From: Bacteroidota bacterium
GTDB taxonomy: Bacteria > Bacteroidota > Bacteroidia > Bacteroidales > F082
Reading direction: 5' to 3'
NCBI GenBank assembly: GCA_016845175.1
Contig: JAERTD010000038.1
Coordinates: 36,255-100,254 of the forward strand
Length of the DNA: 64,000 nt
Positions 9,901-17,843 of this stretch are shown here, piece by piece; position 1 is the first letter of the stretch; each line of letters begins with the position of its first letter. Both the position numbers and the translations under genes were made by a program. Below the pieces are notes generated by a model that saw only the letters and a list, made by a program, of their open reading frames with translations, was not told where the DNA came from and searched no databases.

Positions 9901-10315
9901 GGGCCTTTTGTGAGATTGATGCCATGAGCAAATCATATTCCGAGTTGGATATCTTGCTTTCCAGTTCTCCCAGTTGTATGGCATTGAGAAGTTTATCACT
10001 GACTTCCGGGAAATAACGTCCAATAATAACAGCTGCCTCTTTGGCTTGTAGCGTCCTGCCGATTTTCAATAGTTTTATGATGGGATGTAACACATAGAAC
10101 ACCAACACAAAGGAAGAGAGGCTTATAAATATGTAGAACAATAGGGTACGGGCAAGAACTGTGGACCAGGCGAAGTACTCAATCACATCCACCACAATAA
10201 AGAAGGAAAAGATGATGGCCAGGCTCAATATCAGTCCTTTTACCAGCAAATTCTTATAATACTTGCTGATGAAGCGGTTTATCTTCTCAAATAATATGAC
10301 AAAATCCTGATGCAT
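6974..10315 (-). CDS. DUF4175 family membrane and coiled-coil protein
   Basis: 1113 residues from ATG 10315. The N-terminal 120 residues hold two or three TM helices (LILSLAIIFSFFIVVDVI; LLFYIFISLSSFVLVFYVL), a third lies near residue 165 (YALAPFLIIIGILLVFPAFI), then beta-rich Ig-like segments, then a very long Glu/Gln/Lys-rich coiled coil (about residues 520-1050, rich in QEEL, EEMMEEL and MQQEL-type repeats), and a short tail. DUF4175 proteins are a Bacteroidota family of unknown function, probably envelope-anchored. A longer reading from 10402 exists, but it would start upstream of a good promoter (10371-10403), so I chose 10315. First gene of a run through the HATPase-like gene, ybeY and mnmG. 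Confidence 0.85.
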   Translation of the reverse strand: MHQDFVILFEKINRFISKYYKNLLVKGLILSLAIIFSFFIVVDVIEYFAWSTVLARTLLFYIFISLSSFVLVFYVLHPIIKLLKIGRTLQAKEAAVIIGRYFPEVSDKLLNAIQLGELESKISNSEYDLLMASISQKARDLKPIPFGQAIAIRKNLKYLKYALAPFLIIIGILLVFPAFITEPSRRIINHTEHFSKPLPYTLELLNSEFSVMQHDDYSIMVKVTGDEIPAQIYINDGRYNYRLKDVDAQHYSYTFTDLNEDLYFSLQTDDYISDQYLLKVLPKPVIFSFQLELDYPSYLERKDDIIENSGDVVVPEGTLIRWTTFTKDVDAVFYRKGAELRIMEAVSDNRYSLEDRVMNSFGYTLFAENEHIISPDSMTFSVQVIKDEYPSIRLNEVMETSAFEPVYYQGVIGDDHGFHKLHFYYKLDASPEDSWTSQELDIREGIEQQSFQYVFLPDSQDVKVGSSLMYYFEVSDNDALHGHKKSKTAIHQLLFPTEEELQDDMKSNSEEVKKRAEDLMKQLDQINKRIEEYKKSLFEKNEMNWLDKNQMMNLLEKEALIQEEIKKLNELNEEIEHLAEQLEEKMSPELQEKMDELAEMMEELMDEEMQQELDALKEELEQMNKDELQQMLQQMQEDNQDLKEELEQSLEMYKQLEVEKKAEAIVEDLEKLSQEEKTLSEETIDRKKDIELSQEQQQELQERFDEVKEDIQEMQELNEALKDPYTISADSNDLKKIDEPMEQADSNLSKKKRKKASENQSQAAEQMQRLSESISKMMQEQMQSRLAEDAEQVKRMLDNLMDLSFGQEDLIDLVANTSFNDPQYIDNADQQQLLKSDYKIVHDSLIALSRRQLMIKPYIIKESETIETYLDRSLASLQDRRRGEALKEQQYIMTSMNNLALMLVESLDKMKQSMNMPGGKESKNKCKNPGEGGPGDMEQLIKMQGKLNKGMQGKANDKGTEGQEGVNGQSEALARMAAQQAEIRRQLSQMLEQMDQGSGQGDALNEAIEEMKKVEEDIINRRITQQTLERQKQLEVRLLKSQEALQEREREERRKSESGKNRNRSNQNMEIEYKDLKEAEEDVLISNPIEMTPYYKSLLKKYRYSIDQKNDGK

Positions 10316-10370
10316 GGGCAACGTTCCTGCTTGAGTAAATGTCTCTAAAAATGATTGCGCTAGATTTCGG

Positions 10371-10403
10371 CAAAGATATAAATTCAATACCTTGCCAGCC
10401 AAA
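10371..10403 (-). promoter_or_regulatory. Bacteroidota-type promoter for the DUF4175-ybeY-mnmG run
   Basis: Reading the minus strand: TTTG (10403-10400), a 21-bp spacer, then TATCTTTG (10378-10371), matching the -33 TTTG / -7 TAnnTTTG consensus of this phylum. The predicted transcript begins about 50 nt before ATG 10315 and would exclude the longer upstream start. Confidence 0.65.
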
Positions 10404-10432
10404 TCTTACCATCACCACTAATATTGGCCTAT

Positions 10433-12403
10433 ATGAAACGTTTATTTTACTTTTTTGTTTTTATGATCCCGGCACTTGGCGGTTTTTCTCAACTCAGCGA
10501 TCATGGAGATCATGAGTTGCAGTGCATCCATCAATCACGTGCCATGGAAAAAGGATTGTTTAACCCTGCCTATGCCTGGCAAAGCGATTATTTATTTGAT
10601 TATGATGTCAGCTTCTACTGGCTTGATATAGAGGTTAGCAATCAAAGTGTTTTTGTGTCAGGAAATACGACTATAAATGCGGAAGCCCTGGTTGCCATCG
10701 ACACATTTGCCTTTGAGCTCATCCCGGAGCAAACCATTGATTCTATTTTTGTAGATGGGATAAAATACAGCAACTATACGCGGGAAACCAATAATGTGTT
10801 GGTTCCGGTATCTACCATTCCGGCCCAAAGTAGTTTTTCTGCTCAGATTTATTACCAAGGACAACCTCCATCGGGAGGATTTTTCGCAGGTGTTACCAAT
10901 GCCTACTCATCTGCATGGGATCAGGAAGTAACCTGGACTTTATCTGAACCATTTGCTGCTGCTGATTGGTTTCCTGTGAAACAAGATCTTGAGGACAAAG
11001 CAGATTCATGCTGGGTATTCCTCACCACAGATTCAGATCTTATGGCTGGATCTCAGGGATTACTTACCAATACCGTTAACCTGGGTAATGGTCAGACGCG
11101 TTATGAGTGGAAATCTTCTTATCCCATTGATTATTATCTGATTTCATTCGCAGTGGCAGATTATCTGGAATACAACACCTATGCCCATCCGGTAGAAATG
11201 GGAGGGGATTCAATTCTGATTCAGAATTTTATCTACGATAGTCCGGGATGCCTGGAAAACTATAAAGGAGGCATTGATGTTACCGGAGAGATGGTGGAGT
11301 TAATGTCAGAGAAATATATTCTTTACCCTTTCCATGAGGAAAAATATGGCCATTGCCTCACCCAACTGGGAGGTGGAATGGAACATCAAACCATGTCAAC
11401 CATGGGTGGCTTCTCATTTGGATTGGTGGCTCATGAATTGGGTCATATGTGGTTTGGAGACCATGTGACCTGTGCCACATGGAGTGATATCTGGATCAAT
11501 GAAGGATTTGCTACTTATTCCAACCACCTGGCTGAAGAATTCATCAACGGTTGGAGTGCCGGTGTGAATTTCATTGTAGGCAAACAAAACAGTGCCATGG
11601 GATCTCCCGGTGGTAGTGTATATATACCCGAGGAATTGATTTATCCCGGTAATGAATACAGAATTTTTAATGGCAGGCTATCCTATAATAAAGGAGCTTG
11701 TATTATTCATATCCTGCGTCATGAGATACAGGATGATGAGCTCTTTTTTGATGTTATGGGAAGTTTCCAAACCGAGTACGCCGGAGGTACAGCCACTGGT
11801 GAAGATTTTAAAAATACAGCAGAAGAAGTAACAGGCATGGAATTTGATACCTTTTTCGACCAATGGTATTATGGAGAGGGTTATCCCAAATACGCCCTGA
11901 CCTGGTATTATGATAATGGTAATTTCCATTTGTCTTCAAGTCAAAGCACCTCTACTTCTGTTACGCCTGTTTTTGAAATGCTCATGGACTATCGCCTGGA
12001 ATTTGAGGATGGCACAGATACCATTGTTCAGCTTTTTCAATCTCAAAACCTGGAAAATTATGTGCTCCCCATGCCGAAAGTTGTGGTCGATATAGAAGTG
12101 GATCCCAACGACTGGACCATGGAAAAGGTAACCAGCATCACTGTGGTTGTGGAAGAAACAGAATCTCCTGTATATTTCACTGTGGCACCCAATCCGGTAC
12201 AGGAGCACCTTAATCTGTATTTCTCCAATCCAACAGAGGGTCCAAGAAACATCAACATAAGCGATATCAGCGGTAGAAGTATTCTAAACATGCATTCATC
12301 TGATGATCAATTACATATTAACACCAGTGGCTTGGCCAGAGGGGTCTATGTGGTTCGTGTAGATGATGGAAATAAAAAATTTGATCGCCGCTTTGTGAAA
12401 TAA
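10433..12403 (+). CDS. Secreted M1 family metallopeptidase with T9SS sorting domain
   Basis: 656 residues from ATG 10433; an in-frame TTG at 10424 is less likely because the signal peptide MKRLFYFFVFMIPALGGFS begins at the ATG. M1 aminopeptidases remove N-terminal residues from peptides. The substrate motif is GGMEHQTM in place of the classical GAMEN. The zinc site HELGHMWFGD places His334, Glu335 and His338, with the third ligand Glu357 in NEGFATY. The C-terminal about 80 residues (APNPVQEHLNLYF through FDRRFVK) form a type A T9SS sorting domain, so the enzyme should be exported and anchored at the surface or released. It is divergent from the DUF4175 gene and followed by a terminator. Function as peptide scavenger inferred. 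Confidence 0.93.
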   Translation: MKRLFYFFVFMIPALGGFSQLSDHGDHELQCIHQSRAMEKGLFNPAYAWQSDYLFDYDVSFYWLDIEVSNQSVFVSGNTTINAEALVAIDTFAFELIPEQTIDSIFVDGIKYSNYTRETNNVLVPVSTIPAQSSFSAQIYYQGQPPSGGFFAGVTNAYSSAWDQEVTWTLSEPFAAADWFPVKQDLEDKADSCWVFLTTDSDLMAGSQGLLTNTVNLGNGQTRYEWKSSYPIDYYLISFAVADYLEYNTYAHPVEMGGDSILIQNFIYDSPGCLENYKGGIDVTGEMVELMSEKYILYPFHEEKYGHCLTQLGGGMEHQTMSTMGGFSFGLVAHELGHMWFGDHVTCATWSDIWINEGFATYSNHLAEEFINGWSAGVNFIVGKQNSAMGSPGGSVYIPEELIYPGNEYRIFNGRLSYNKGACIIHILRHEIQDDELFFDVMGSFQTEYAGGTATGEDFKNTAEEVTGMEFDTFFDQWYYGEGYPKYALTWYYDNGNFHLSSSQSTSTSVTPVFEMLMDYRLEFEDGTDTIVQLFQSQNLENYVLPMPKVVVDIEVDPNDWTMEKVTSITVVVEETESPVYFTVAPNPVQEHLNLYFSNPTEGPRNINISDISGRSILNMHSSDDQLHINTSGLARGVYVVRVDDGNKKFDRRFVK

Positions 12404-12428
12404 TACTCTTTTTTTACCTCAACGTGAT

Positions 12429-12460
12429 GGCGTACAGAAGCAATTCTGTGCGCCTTTTTT
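12429..12460 (+). terminator. Rho-independent terminator after the M1 peptidase gene
   Basis: Stem GGCGTACAGAA (12429-12439), loop GCAA, and TTCTGTGCGCC (12444-12454), 11 pairs with one G-U, followed by six T (12455-12460). It lies 26 bp after the stop codon. Confidence 0.9.
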
Positions 12461-12567
12461 GATTTCTTACAACATGCCATGATTGATTAGTTCAATCTGT
12501 TGCAAAAAACAGTTTGCATTCTAATGAAATTAGCTTTCTTTGTTTGTCTGAATCAATACTATATATC

Positions 12568-13257
12568 ATGACAAACGTGTTTCGTCTATTCACTCTAACT
12601 ACTTTCTTTCTTGCCTACATCGGTTTATCTGCTCAATTTGTAACCCCTGTTACCACCATTTCGGGTGATGCAGAAGTGACCACAACCCAAAATAAAGTGA
12701 TTACCGGAGCCATCAAAACAGCTTCATTTGGTCCCAATGGTGTGATGAGTTTCAAAATAAAAAATGCGGCAGGCACATCAGTCAAACTAAAAGCTGCAGA
12801 TGTATCCCAATTAAAACTAAAAGTAAACGGATTGGCCAAGATGGAAATTATAGCAGAGCAATCCTCTAACATCAACAAACTGGCTAAGTCAAATTTTAAG
12901 GAAGTCGTTGATCGGGAGTATATCTATTGGCAACAGTTGAAACATCCTGAAAAGGAAAAATATATGCTGCTCCAATTGCTGAATCCCGGATTTGATGACC
13001 TCATTAAAGTGTATGAGATTCCCAATTCGAAAAGCGGCGAACTGAGCATGGGAGATGTGGCCATTTCAGGTAATGAAGCCACGGCCTATTATGTGGTGAA
13101 GGATAACAAAACCATTAAAATCACCAAAAAGAAATACAAAAAACAGGATTTCCAGCATTTATTCAGTGATTGCCCAGCCATTATTGAGGCCAACGAACCT
13201 AATTTCAAATACTTTTCTGAGCATGTGTTCTTCTATAATGAACGATGTAAGAAATAG
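12568..13257 (+). CDS. Secreted protein of unknown function
   Basis: 229 residues from ATG 12568; a longer TTG-started reading (12514) is rejected because a clean signal peptide MTNVFRLFTLTTFFLAYIGL starts here, with cleavage likely after SAQ. The mature part is beta-rich, with KITKKKYKKQDFQHLFSDCP near residue 195 and two late Cys residues (about 204 and 227). No recognised domain. It is separated from the M1 gene by a terminator, so it has its own transcription unit, and it converges on the sulfatase (35-bp gap). The basic, Lys-rich mature chain suggests a periplasmic or secreted soluble protein; function unknown. Confidence 0.8.
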   Translation: MTNVFRLFTLTTFFLAYIGLSAQFVTPVTTISGDAEVTTTQNKVITGAIKTASFGPNGVMSFKIKNAAGTSVKLKAADVSQLKLKVNGLAKMEIIAEQSSNINKLAKSNFKEVVDREYIYWQQLKHPEKEKYMLLQLLNPGFDDLIKVYEIPNSKSGELSMGDVAISGNEATAYYVVKDNKTIKITKKKYKKQDFQHLFSDCPAIIEANEPNFKYFSEHVFFYNERCKK

Positions 13258-13292
13258 AGGTTCTGAAACTGTATTTTTGAGCCCCGGATGCT

Positions 13293-15362
13293 TTATTCTA
13301 TGATGACTTCATCGCTGAACAACCAGGCCCGGTTCCCTGCCCCTGCTTTTCCTTCAGCTATTACACCGTGGTTTCTGGCATCAATTTTAATAAACCTCAT
13401 GTTTAGGGCTTCTCCTTCCATTCCGTAGGTTAAGACATCCATACTCTCCGTTAAGAGTTGGCCCTCCAGCGAGTGGTAGCGCTTTCCGTCTTCTGAAAAG
13501 GAAATGCGAACTTTTGATGGTCCATAAATCCAAGCCCCGGGTCTGGTTAGAAAACGACAGGCGATCCTTTTCACTTTTTTGATATCCCCTAAATCAATTT
13601 TTAATAACATATCCTGACCTTCGAAGCCATAAAAATGCTCATAGCCGCGGCTCCAGTAGTTTGATGGTTCGTAAATGATGCCATCATGTAAGGTGTTTTC
13701 ACCAGGATAATATTTAGGTGAGGCTTTGGTAAATGATTGGTAATGGGCGTCAATTCCGAGATGAGAAATGCTATCCGCTGCCTGACCCAATTCAGTTTTA
13801 AGAGCAGGCACTTCATAGGTTTTCCGTAAGGCATCCAGCTGGCTGTGTAAGGCATTTTTGATCTGCTCATAAGCCGGATCATCATAGCGGTTATACAATT
13901 CCAAGGGATCATTCTTCAGGTCGTACAATTCCCAGGCATCGATATCATAATAATAATGGATAAGCTTATAATTCGGACTACGTATTCCATAATGCCGTTT
14001 CACCGCATGCTCTGCAGGATATTCATAATAATGATAATACAAGGCCTCATGCATTTGCTGCTTTTTCTGCTCAAGAATAGGTCGCAGGGATAGTCCCTGC
14101 ATGTCTTGGGGAATATCGACTCCGGCATAGTCCAGAATGGTTTCTGCAAAATCAAGGTTCTGGACCAGTGCATCGCTTACCCATTGGCCCTTAATTTCAT
14201 TTGGGTATCTCACCAACAAAGGCGTACTGAGGGATTCCTCATACATAAAACGTTTGTCAAACCATCCATGCTCTCCCAAATAAAAACCCTGGTCGGAGGT
14301 ATAGATAACCAATGTGTTGGAGGCCAATCCGTGGGTGTCTAACCAGTCCAGAATCATTCCCACACTCTCATCAACAGATTGAACGGTAGCCAGATAATCC
14401 TGCATATATCGCTGGTATTTCCACAGAGCCAGATCATTACCCGAAAGCTTTGCTTCATGAAAATCTTCATTTTTTTTCCAATAAGCTGCATCCCAATGAG
14501 CACGCTGAACGCTATCCATTCGTTGGAAACACCAATCCATGCCATCACTGGATAAATTACTGGATCCTGCAACCTCTGATAGTTTCAGGTCATAGCCAGG
14601 ATACATATCATGGGCTATACTCATCTTCTGAGATCGGGCTGCATCTCTACCATTGGCATAGGTATCAAAATAATGCTCGGGTACAGGAAATTTTATGCTG
14701 TCAAAGCGGTTCAGGTGTTGGGGTGCCGGCATCCAATTTCGGTGAGGTGCCTTGTGTTGCATAAGCAAACAAAAAGGTTGTTCTCCCTGCTCGAATTGTT
14801 GTAACCAATCCAGTGAAAACTGAGTAATGAGTTCGCTCACATAGCCCTTTTCCTTTTTCAGGCTACCCATTTCATTGAAATCTGGGTTGTAATAGTGTCC
14901 CTGACCCGGAAGCACCTTCCAATAATCAAAGCCTGTGGGTTCACTTTTCAAATGCCATTTACCCACAACAGCTGTCTGATAACCTGCTTGTTGCAACAAT
15001 TTTGGAAAGGTCATTTGTTTGCCATCGAAGACAGAGGCATTATTCACCAGGCCATTTTTATGGCTGTGTTTTCCGGTTAATATGACTGCACGGCTTGGGG
15101 CACAAATGGAATTGCTCACACAGGCCTGTGTAAATCGTACGCCTTCATCTGCCAGGCGGTCGATATTGGGAGTATGATTCAAGCCATGACCATAGCTGCT
15201 TATGGCCTTTTCTGCATGATCATCTGACATGATAAAGATGATGTTGGGCCTTGTCCTTTGCTGAGGAGACCTATCCTCGGCATTCAGTCTTAGAGTAGCA
15301 AAAAAGACAATAAGACACGCTATAAAAACACCAGGGATAGCAGAGGAAATAAAGCGATTCAT
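13293..15362 (-). CDS. Secreted sulfatase with C-terminal discoidin-like domain
   Basis: 689 residues from ATG 15362; the longer reading to 15509 would translate a dispersed repeat and is rejected. Signal sequence MNRFISSAIPGVFIACLIVF. Sulfatase domain: NIIFIMSDDHAEKAI carries metal ligands Asp47 and Asp48, and CAPSRAVILTG is the CxPSR motif whose Cys87 must be converted to formylglycine by an anaerobic maturase encoded elsewhere. GKWHLK and TLVIYTSDQGFYLGEHGW are later active-site segments. The last about 140 residues (KYYPGENTLHDGIIYEP to LFSDEVIIE) look like a galactose-binding/F5-8C beta-sandwich. Known family members release sulfate from glycans or small sulfate esters; the substrate cannot be read here. 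Isolated gene with no adjacent glycoside hydrolase. Confidence 0.92.
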   Translation of the reverse strand: MNRFISSAIPGVFIACLIVFFATLRLNAEDRSPQQRTRPNIIFIMSDDHAEKAISSYGHGLNHTPNIDRLADEGVRFTQACVSNSICAPSRAVILTGKHSHKNGLVNNASVFDGKQMTFPKLLQQAGYQTAVVGKWHLKSEPTGFDYWKVLPGQGHYYNPDFNEMGSLKKEKGYVSELITQFSLDWLQQFEQGEQPFCLLMQHKAPHRNWMPAPQHLNRFDSIKFPVPEHYFDTYANGRDAARSQKMSIAHDMYPGYDLKLSEVAGSSNLSSDGMDWCFQRMDSVQRAHWDAAYWKKNEDFHEAKLSGNDLALWKYQRYMQDYLATVQSVDESVGMILDWLDTHGLASNTLVIYTSDQGFYLGEHGWFDKRFMYEESLSTPLLVRYPNEIKGQWVSDALVQNLDFAETILDYAGVDIPQDMQGLSLRPILEQKKQQMHEALYYHYYEYPAEHAVKRHYGIRSPNYKLIHYYYDIDAWELYDLKNDPLELYNRYDDPAYEQIKNALHSQLDALRKTYEVPALKTELGQAADSISHLGIDAHYQSFTKASPKYYPGENTLHDGIIYEPSNYWSRGYEHFYGFEGQDMLLKIDLGDIKKVKRIACRFLTRPGAWIYGPSKVRISFSEDGKRYHSLEGQLLTESMDVLTYGMEGEALNMRFIKIDARNHGVIAEGKAGAGNRAWLFSDEVIIE

Positions 15363-15431
15363 AGGCCAGAAAACTGAGGGTTTTGAATAGCTAAAAGTAG
15401 GAAAAATAGCTATCTGGTCATCCGATGACTT

Positions 15432-15484
15432 CCTCTGCGTCTCTTTGCGCCTTATGTGTGGTTCCCTGCCTGCCGGCAGGCAGG
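15432..15484. repeat. Composite dispersed repeat with a 20-bp perfect palindrome
   Basis: CTCTGCGTCTCTTTGCGCC (15432-15450) followed by CCTGCCTGCCGGCAGGCAGG (15465-15484), a perfect palindrome. Both modules resemble short dispersed repeats that I remember from Bacteroidota intergenic regions. It lies between the sulfatase and the VOC gene. Confidence 0.7.
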
Positions 15485-15548
15485 TTTGCGTAACTTTTAC
15501 AAGATCCACCCATGAAAGGTCATCTCAATGTCATCCATTGACCATGCT

Positions 15549-15986
15549 CTACATCATATTCATTTCGGCTTCCAGCTCACAATTGATCATCCATTGAACA
15601 CCATATGTGTCCACCAGCATACCAAATTGAGCACCCCAAAAGGTTTTTTCAAAGGGCATGATGACTTGCCCACCTTTGCCCAGGTCACTGAACCACTTTG
15701 TAGCTTTTTCAATATCCATGGTTCCAATGGAAATGGAATAGGCATCACCCATGGTGGCTGGCTGGTCGGGTCGTCCATCTGATGCCATAAGGATGGCATC
15801 ATCAAATGTTAAGGTCGCATGCATAACTTTGGATTTATAGTCATCTGTAACCGGTACGGGAGAACCATCAAATCTCATGATTTCAAGTTCGGCATTAAAT
15901 ACGTTCTTATAGAAGCTCATGGCTTCTTCACAGTTGCCATTAAAAGTTAAATATGGATTGATCAGAGTTGAGTCTTTCTTATGCAT
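15549..15986 (-). CDS. VOC superfamily protein (PhnB-like)
   Basis: 145 residues. Vicinal-oxygen-chelate fold of the PhnB / 3-demethylubiquinone methyltransferase-like branch: INPYLTFNGNCEEAMSFYKN at the N-terminus, MHATLTFDDAILMASDGRPD in the middle and FWGAQFGMLVDTYGVQWMIN at the C-terminus are the family hallmarks. Many of these proteins bind small ligands or antibiotics, and the reaction is often unknown. The length is typical. A candidate TATTTTTG -7 element lies 18 bp upstream. It is transcribed alone. Confidence 0.88.
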   Translation of the reverse strand: MHKKDSTLINPYLTFNGNCEEAMSFYKNVFNAELEIMRFDGSPVPVTDDYKSKVMHATLTFDDAILMASDGRPDQPATMGDAYSISIGTMDIEKATKWFSDLGKGGQVIMPFEKTFWGAQFGMLVDTYGVQWMINCELEAEMNMM

Positions 15987-16003
15987 AGTTGTTCTTTTAT
16001 TCC

Positions 16004-16011
16004 CAAAAATA
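16004..16011 (-). promoter_or_regulatory. Candidate -7 element for the VOC gene
   Basis: Minus-strand TATTTTTG matches TAnnTTTG, 17 bp before the ATG at 15986. A TTG lies upstream at 16029-16027 but at 15 bp, which is closer than usual, so the -33 is uncertain. Confidence 0.45.
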
Positions 16012-16130
16012 GACCATCATAAAAAGCAAGACTGTTAAGTTGATGTTAAAAAAAACCAGAGCCTTTAAGAGATTGACTATGTGGAATAGTGGTGCCCTGC
16101 TCACAAAATGTTTTGGTTTGGATGCATGAC

Positions 16131-16165
16131 AAAAAAAAGCCCGCTTCGAGTGAAAGCGGGCTTTT
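16131..16165 (-). terminator. Rho-independent terminator after the TPR gene
   Basis: Perfect 12-bp arms AAAAGCCCGCTT (16135-16146) and AAGCGGGCTTTT (16154-16165); read on the minus strand the stem is followed by eight U from the A-run at 16131-16138. It is 20 bp downstream of the TPR gene stop. It could also stop transcription from the other side. Confidence 0.9.
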
Positions 16166-16185
16166 GATATGGTATAGTTTGATGT

Positions 16186-17145
16186 TTAGCTACATTTCAG
16201 CACTTGTGTCATTTGATATTTGGCTGCTTCCACATTGGGACCACTACTTACTTTCTTATAAGCTGCACAAGCTGCAGCGGCATCACCTTTGCCTTCCTGA
16301 ATTTGCCCCAAAGTGAAGTTAATGTCTGATGCATCACCTTCTTTCAATTCGATGGCTTTGTTGGCTGCGTTAATTCCAGCATCCCATTCACTGGTTTTCT
16401 GATAAGCCAGTGCCAGGTAATAATAGGTATCAGCAGTTCCTGCACCATACTTTAATGAATTGTTGATGTGTTGGGCAGCAATGGCTCCATGTTCTTTTTG
16501 AATTTCTTTGGCTCCTGCATTGAAGAGGGCTTTATAGGCTGCCTTTTTAGCTTTTTGCACAGTCTTGGCAGCTTTGCTGTTGGTCTCTCCCAACTCTATT
16601 ACTTTATCCATCATGGCCATCATCTGATCCATATCACCTTTGGTTTTATAAACCAATCCTTTTCCATAATAGGCTCCATAGCTTTTGGGTGACAACTCAA
16701 GGGCTTGGTCATATTGAGCCATAGCGCCATCCAGGTCTTTCTTCTTTAATAGGGTGCTCCCTTTGGTGGTCATCACTTTAGCGATATAGGCATTTGTTTT
16801 CTTGGCCAGGGCATCATTTCCAAGCTCAACGGCCAGAGCATTGGCTTTTCCAAGTTCAGCAATGGCTTCGTCGAACTTCTTAGCTTTATAAAGGGTTAAT
16901 CCGTTTTTATAGATGGCATTATTCAATGGACCCATAATACTGGCTTTCAAATCTTCTCCATCAGCACCCAAATCAGTACAAATCTGTACTGCTTCTTCAT
17001 ATAATGGAATGGCAGCTGCATAGTTCTTGGCTTTATACAAATCATTGGCTTCATTGTATTTGGCTCCGGCATCATCAAGGCTTTGGGCAAAAGTGGCTGC
17101 AGCAAATACGAACAGACTGACAAGCAATAGGGATTTCTTTAACAT
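16186..17145 (-). CDS. Secreted tetratricopeptide-repeat protein
   Basis: 319 residues. Signal peptide MLKKSLLLVSLFVFAAATFA, cleaved before QSLDD. The rest is alpha-helical with TPR units, for example AGAKYNEANDLYKAKNYAAA (about 26-45), AIAELGKANAL, LDGAMAQYDQALELSPKSYG and later copies to residue 300. It probably acts as a periplasmic or envelope scaffold; no catalytic motif is visible. Upstream on the minus strand is TATCTTCG (17194-17187), a one-base variant of the -7 promoter element. Strong terminator just downstream, so a single-gene unit. Confidence 0.88.
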   Translation of the reverse strand: MLKKSLLLVSLFVFAAATFAQSLDDAGAKYNEANDLYKAKNYAAAIPLYEEAVQICTDLGADGEDLKASIMGPLNNAIYKNGLTLYKAKKFDEAIAELGKANALAVELGNDALAKKTNAYIAKVMTTKGSTLLKKKDLDGAMAQYDQALELSPKSYGAYYGKGLVYKTKGDMDQMMAMMDKVIELGETNSKAAKTVQKAKKAAYKALFNAGAKEIQKEHGAIAAQHINNSLKYGAGTADTYYYLALAYQKTSEWDAGINAANKAIELKEGDASDINFTLGQIQEGKGDAAAACAAYKKVSSGPNVEAAKYQMTQVLKCS

Positions 17146-17386
17146 TGTAATTCAAATTTTGGTTTCTAAAATAAATCTAATGGCGGCGAAGATATAAAAA
17201 TTGTTGGAAAATCTCGGGCTGAGCATCAGAGTATCAGTGAATCAAACTTTAAGGACCAACAATTTATACCGTGTGTTCAATGCCATTGAAATCACACTGG
17301 GAGACCATAATCCATTTTTATTTTTCTTATTTTTATCTGCTTGTAGCACAACTCCTAAAAATCATTTGAATTAAAATCAAACTGCC

Positions 17387-17767
17387 ATGAAAAAAACACT
17401 ACCCTTACTAGCCATTCTTGTCATCATCTTATGTTGTTACACCTCTTGTAAGAAAGATGATGATTCAACCAAAACATGCAACTTAAGCACCAGCGTATCG
17501 GCTCCTGCAGCCATGCAAATCGTTTATACTGCCAGCCATACAGGTGATGGCAGCATTTCTACACTGACTTATACTGATCGGGATGGTAGTAAAACCATCT
17601 CCAATCCAAGTCTGCCGTGGACCCAGTCCATAACCGCAACAGAAGGCATGAATGTTTCCATTTCGGCCACAGGAACAGTTAGTGATGGAAGCCTGACGGT
17701 TGCTCTTGGTGGCTCGGGTGGCGGGCATACTATAACTCAAAGCGACTTCTGCTCACGCACGGATTAA
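17387..17767 (+). CDS. Small surface or periplasmic lipoprotein
   Basis: 126 residues. Signal peptide MKKTLPLLAILVIILCCY ending in the lipobox YTSC, with the lipidated Cys at residue 21 followed by KKDDD. In other Bacteroidota acidic or mixed residues right after the Cys can act as a surface export signal; that is inference here. The mature part is a small Ser/Thr/Gly-rich beta domain with a Cys near each end (CNLSTS and FCSRTD). No recognised family. The 17146-17386 gap upstream (240 bp) holds only the TATCTTCG element of the divergent TPR gene. Confidence 0.75.
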   Translation: MKKTLPLLAILVIILCCYTSCKKDDDSTKTCNLSTSVSAPAAMQIVYTASHTGDGSISTLTYTDRDGSKTISNPSLPWTQSITATEGMNVSISATGTVSDGSLTVALGGSGGGHTITQSDFCSRTD

Positions 17768-17843
17768 GCCTTCATTGTAGAGTTGGTTTGGGCTTTTCAA
17801 TTTCTTTAGCTCGATTATTTTTCTATTTTTATGGAAAAAGAAT

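Noticed and set aside
10316..10402. 29-residue N-terminal extension of the DUF4175 protein
   Set aside because: It would begin upstream of the consensus promoter at 10371-10403.
15363..15509. 49-residue N-terminal extension of the sulfatase
   Set aside because: It runs through the 20-bp palindromic repeat and precedes a clean signal peptide at 15362, so it is not translated.
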